Assembly: GCA_964346445.1 (NCBI GenBank)
Contig: CAYFUI010000010.1
Span: forward strand, 1 to 21,250
Source of the DNA: JAGOZV01 sp964346445
Lineage (GTDB): Bacteria; Patescibacteriota; Saccharimonadia; Saccharimonadales; Saccharimonadaceae
Direction of reading: 5' to 3'
DNA: 21,250 nucleotides
Shown: positions 20,651-21,250 of the stretch, one piece after another
Numbering within the stretch: position 1 is the first letter of the stretch
Layout of the letters: each line of letters starts with the position of its first letter
The notes under the pieces: generated by a model
What the model was told of the DNA's origin: nothing
What the model saw: only the letters and a program-made list of their open reading frames with translations
Database searches by the model: none
Made by a program: the position numbers and the translations under genes

Positions 20651-20696
20651 TTAATTGTGTAAGCGCTATTTATAAATCATTCTATACAAGAAGAAA

Positions 20697-20954
20697 TTAA
20701 CTCTCAGCCTCACTTGAATGGCTTGCCCCCATTAAGATGGTCTCGCCTAACTCCAAGCGTGCCGCTACCTGTCCCTGATTCAAGCGTTGGGTGACTGCCC
20801 CCTCTGCTAAGTTTTTAGTAGGGTGTCCCTGCAATCTATTCAAGCTGCTCAATGCAGCAACACCTAAACGTTTTAAGCTTTCTTGACGCTCGCCCTCAGG
20901 TTCGCTATTTATTTCTAAAACTTCTGCTTCACTACTAACGAGCACTTCACTCAT
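20697..20954 (-). CDS. Small acidic orphan protein (MSE type)
   Basis: An 85-aa soluble protein starting MSEVLVSSEAEVLE, with an acidic N-terminal third, a predicted helical middle (RLGVAALSSLNRLQ), and an ending rich in Ser and Glu. A short LELGET stretch recalls LVLGET in the 23-1093 product, too little to claim homology. ATG at 20954 has AAAAGGAG upstream, somewhat far (about 10 nt), and AGGAA nearer. It has its own promoter (21000-21028) with the TTGTATA leader also seen at the other two Met-Ser-Glu orphans, and ends 50 bp before the strong terminator. Function unknown; the clean promoter, ribosome site and terminator make it a convincing gene. Confidence 0.65.
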   Translation of the reverse strand: MSEVLVSSEAEVLEINSEPEGERQESLKRLGVAALSSLNRLQGHPTKNLAEGAVTQRLNQGQVAARLELGETILMGASHSSEAES

Positions 20955-20999
20955 TTCCTATTTTCTCCTTTTGTTTATTTTTACGCTTATACAAGTATT

Positions 21000-21028
21000 A
21001 TACTATCATAGTTATGCTTATTTGTCAA
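21000..21028 (-). promoter_or_regulatory. Promoter of the 85-aa orphan gene
   Basis: Minus strand perfect TTGACA (21023-21028), 17-nt spacer, TAGTAT (21000-21005). An overlapping TATAAT (20997-21002) would need a 20-nt spacer. The leader is about 40 nt and A-rich. Confidence 0.65.
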
Positions 21029-21250
21029 GCAAAACGTATAGACACAATGCAGAAAGCACACGTACTTAATACATTTAAAGACTACTCTTAAGTGAAAACA
21101 TTTCAAGCAAATTAATGATCTACTGACCTCCGGCTAATACTAATATTACTCTCTTATCTATTGAGAACATTGCAATTTCATACTATCAGGACTAGCTCGC
21201 TATACAGCGAACAGACATGCCATATCGTTTATAATAGCTATGATTAGGGT
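21029..21250. other. Gene-free right end
   Basis: No supported gene. A small inverted repeat TCGCT-ATAC-AGCGA (21197-21210) and, at the very end, TATAAT (21230-21235) followed 4 nt later by an ATG (21240) are the only structures. The ATG may begin a gene that continues past the window. Confidence 0.4.

Noticed and set aside
20568..20654. 28-codon micro-ORF as a confident gene
   Set aside because: It has no ribosome site, the -10 is too near the ATG, and it reads through the terminator stem; kept only as a rival to the small RNA.

Overview
The window looks like chromosomal DNA from a Candidate Phyla Radiation (Patescibacteria) bacterium, most likely a Saccharibacteria (TM7) relative. This rests on gene content and family style: a short IF-2, a four-domain S1, a KGG-repeat stress protein, DUF5663-like small acidic proteins, and several low-complexity orphan proteins around a compact core. 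No 16S rRNA or marker phylogeny is available here. TGA serves as a stop codon (ftsZ and the VKOR gene end in it), so this is not a code-25 lineage. There is no CRISPR array, insertion sequence, tRNA or rRNA that I can see, and one 100-N assembly gap (14162-14261).

Layout. 23-1093 (-): an orphan acidic single-span membrane protein with its own promoter. 1185-6663 (-): a dense run rpsU, adk, map, ftsA, ftsZ, nrdR, thioredoxin-like, VKOR, joining translation, N-terminal methionine removal, cell division, nucleotide-reductase control and disulfide formation. Internal promoters lie before rpsU, ftsA and probably ftsZ. 6713-8709 (-): recJ behind a small winged-helix regulator. 8785-9441 (-): a degenerate phosphoribosyltransferase-like protein, divergent from priA-def-fmt on + (9519-12938). 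def and fmt complement map at 5076: formylation, deformylation and Met removal are all present. 12961-15215 (-): two tandem DUF5663-like paralogues and a long acidic coiled-coil-rich protein broken by the gap. 15299-18211 (-): rpsA-infB with a structured leader. 18344-18805 (-): an LPQTG surface protein, divergent from a ROK kinase and HExxH metallopeptidase pair on + (18888-20145). 20177-20954: a KGG stress protein with a structured leader, a probable small RNA (or leaderless micro-ORF) on +, and an 85-aa orphan.

Themes. (1) Metal-binding cysteines have been lost in families that normally have them: NrdR lacks all four zinc-ribbon cysteines, PriA has lost one of its two zinc sites, and the ROK kinase lacks the Cys-rich zinc loop. 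(2) Several promoters put the expected transcription start at or within a few bases of the ATG (ftsA, ROK kinase, rpsU), suggesting leaderless or near-leaderless mRNAs beside genes with good Shine-Dalgarno sites. (3) Three orphan proteins beginning Met-Ser-Glu share a promoter and leader architecture. (4) The best candidate for something undescribed is the 20535-20654 transcription unit (promoter, hairpin, strong terminator, no known gene), followed by the zinc-free NrdR and the co-regulated MSE orphan set.
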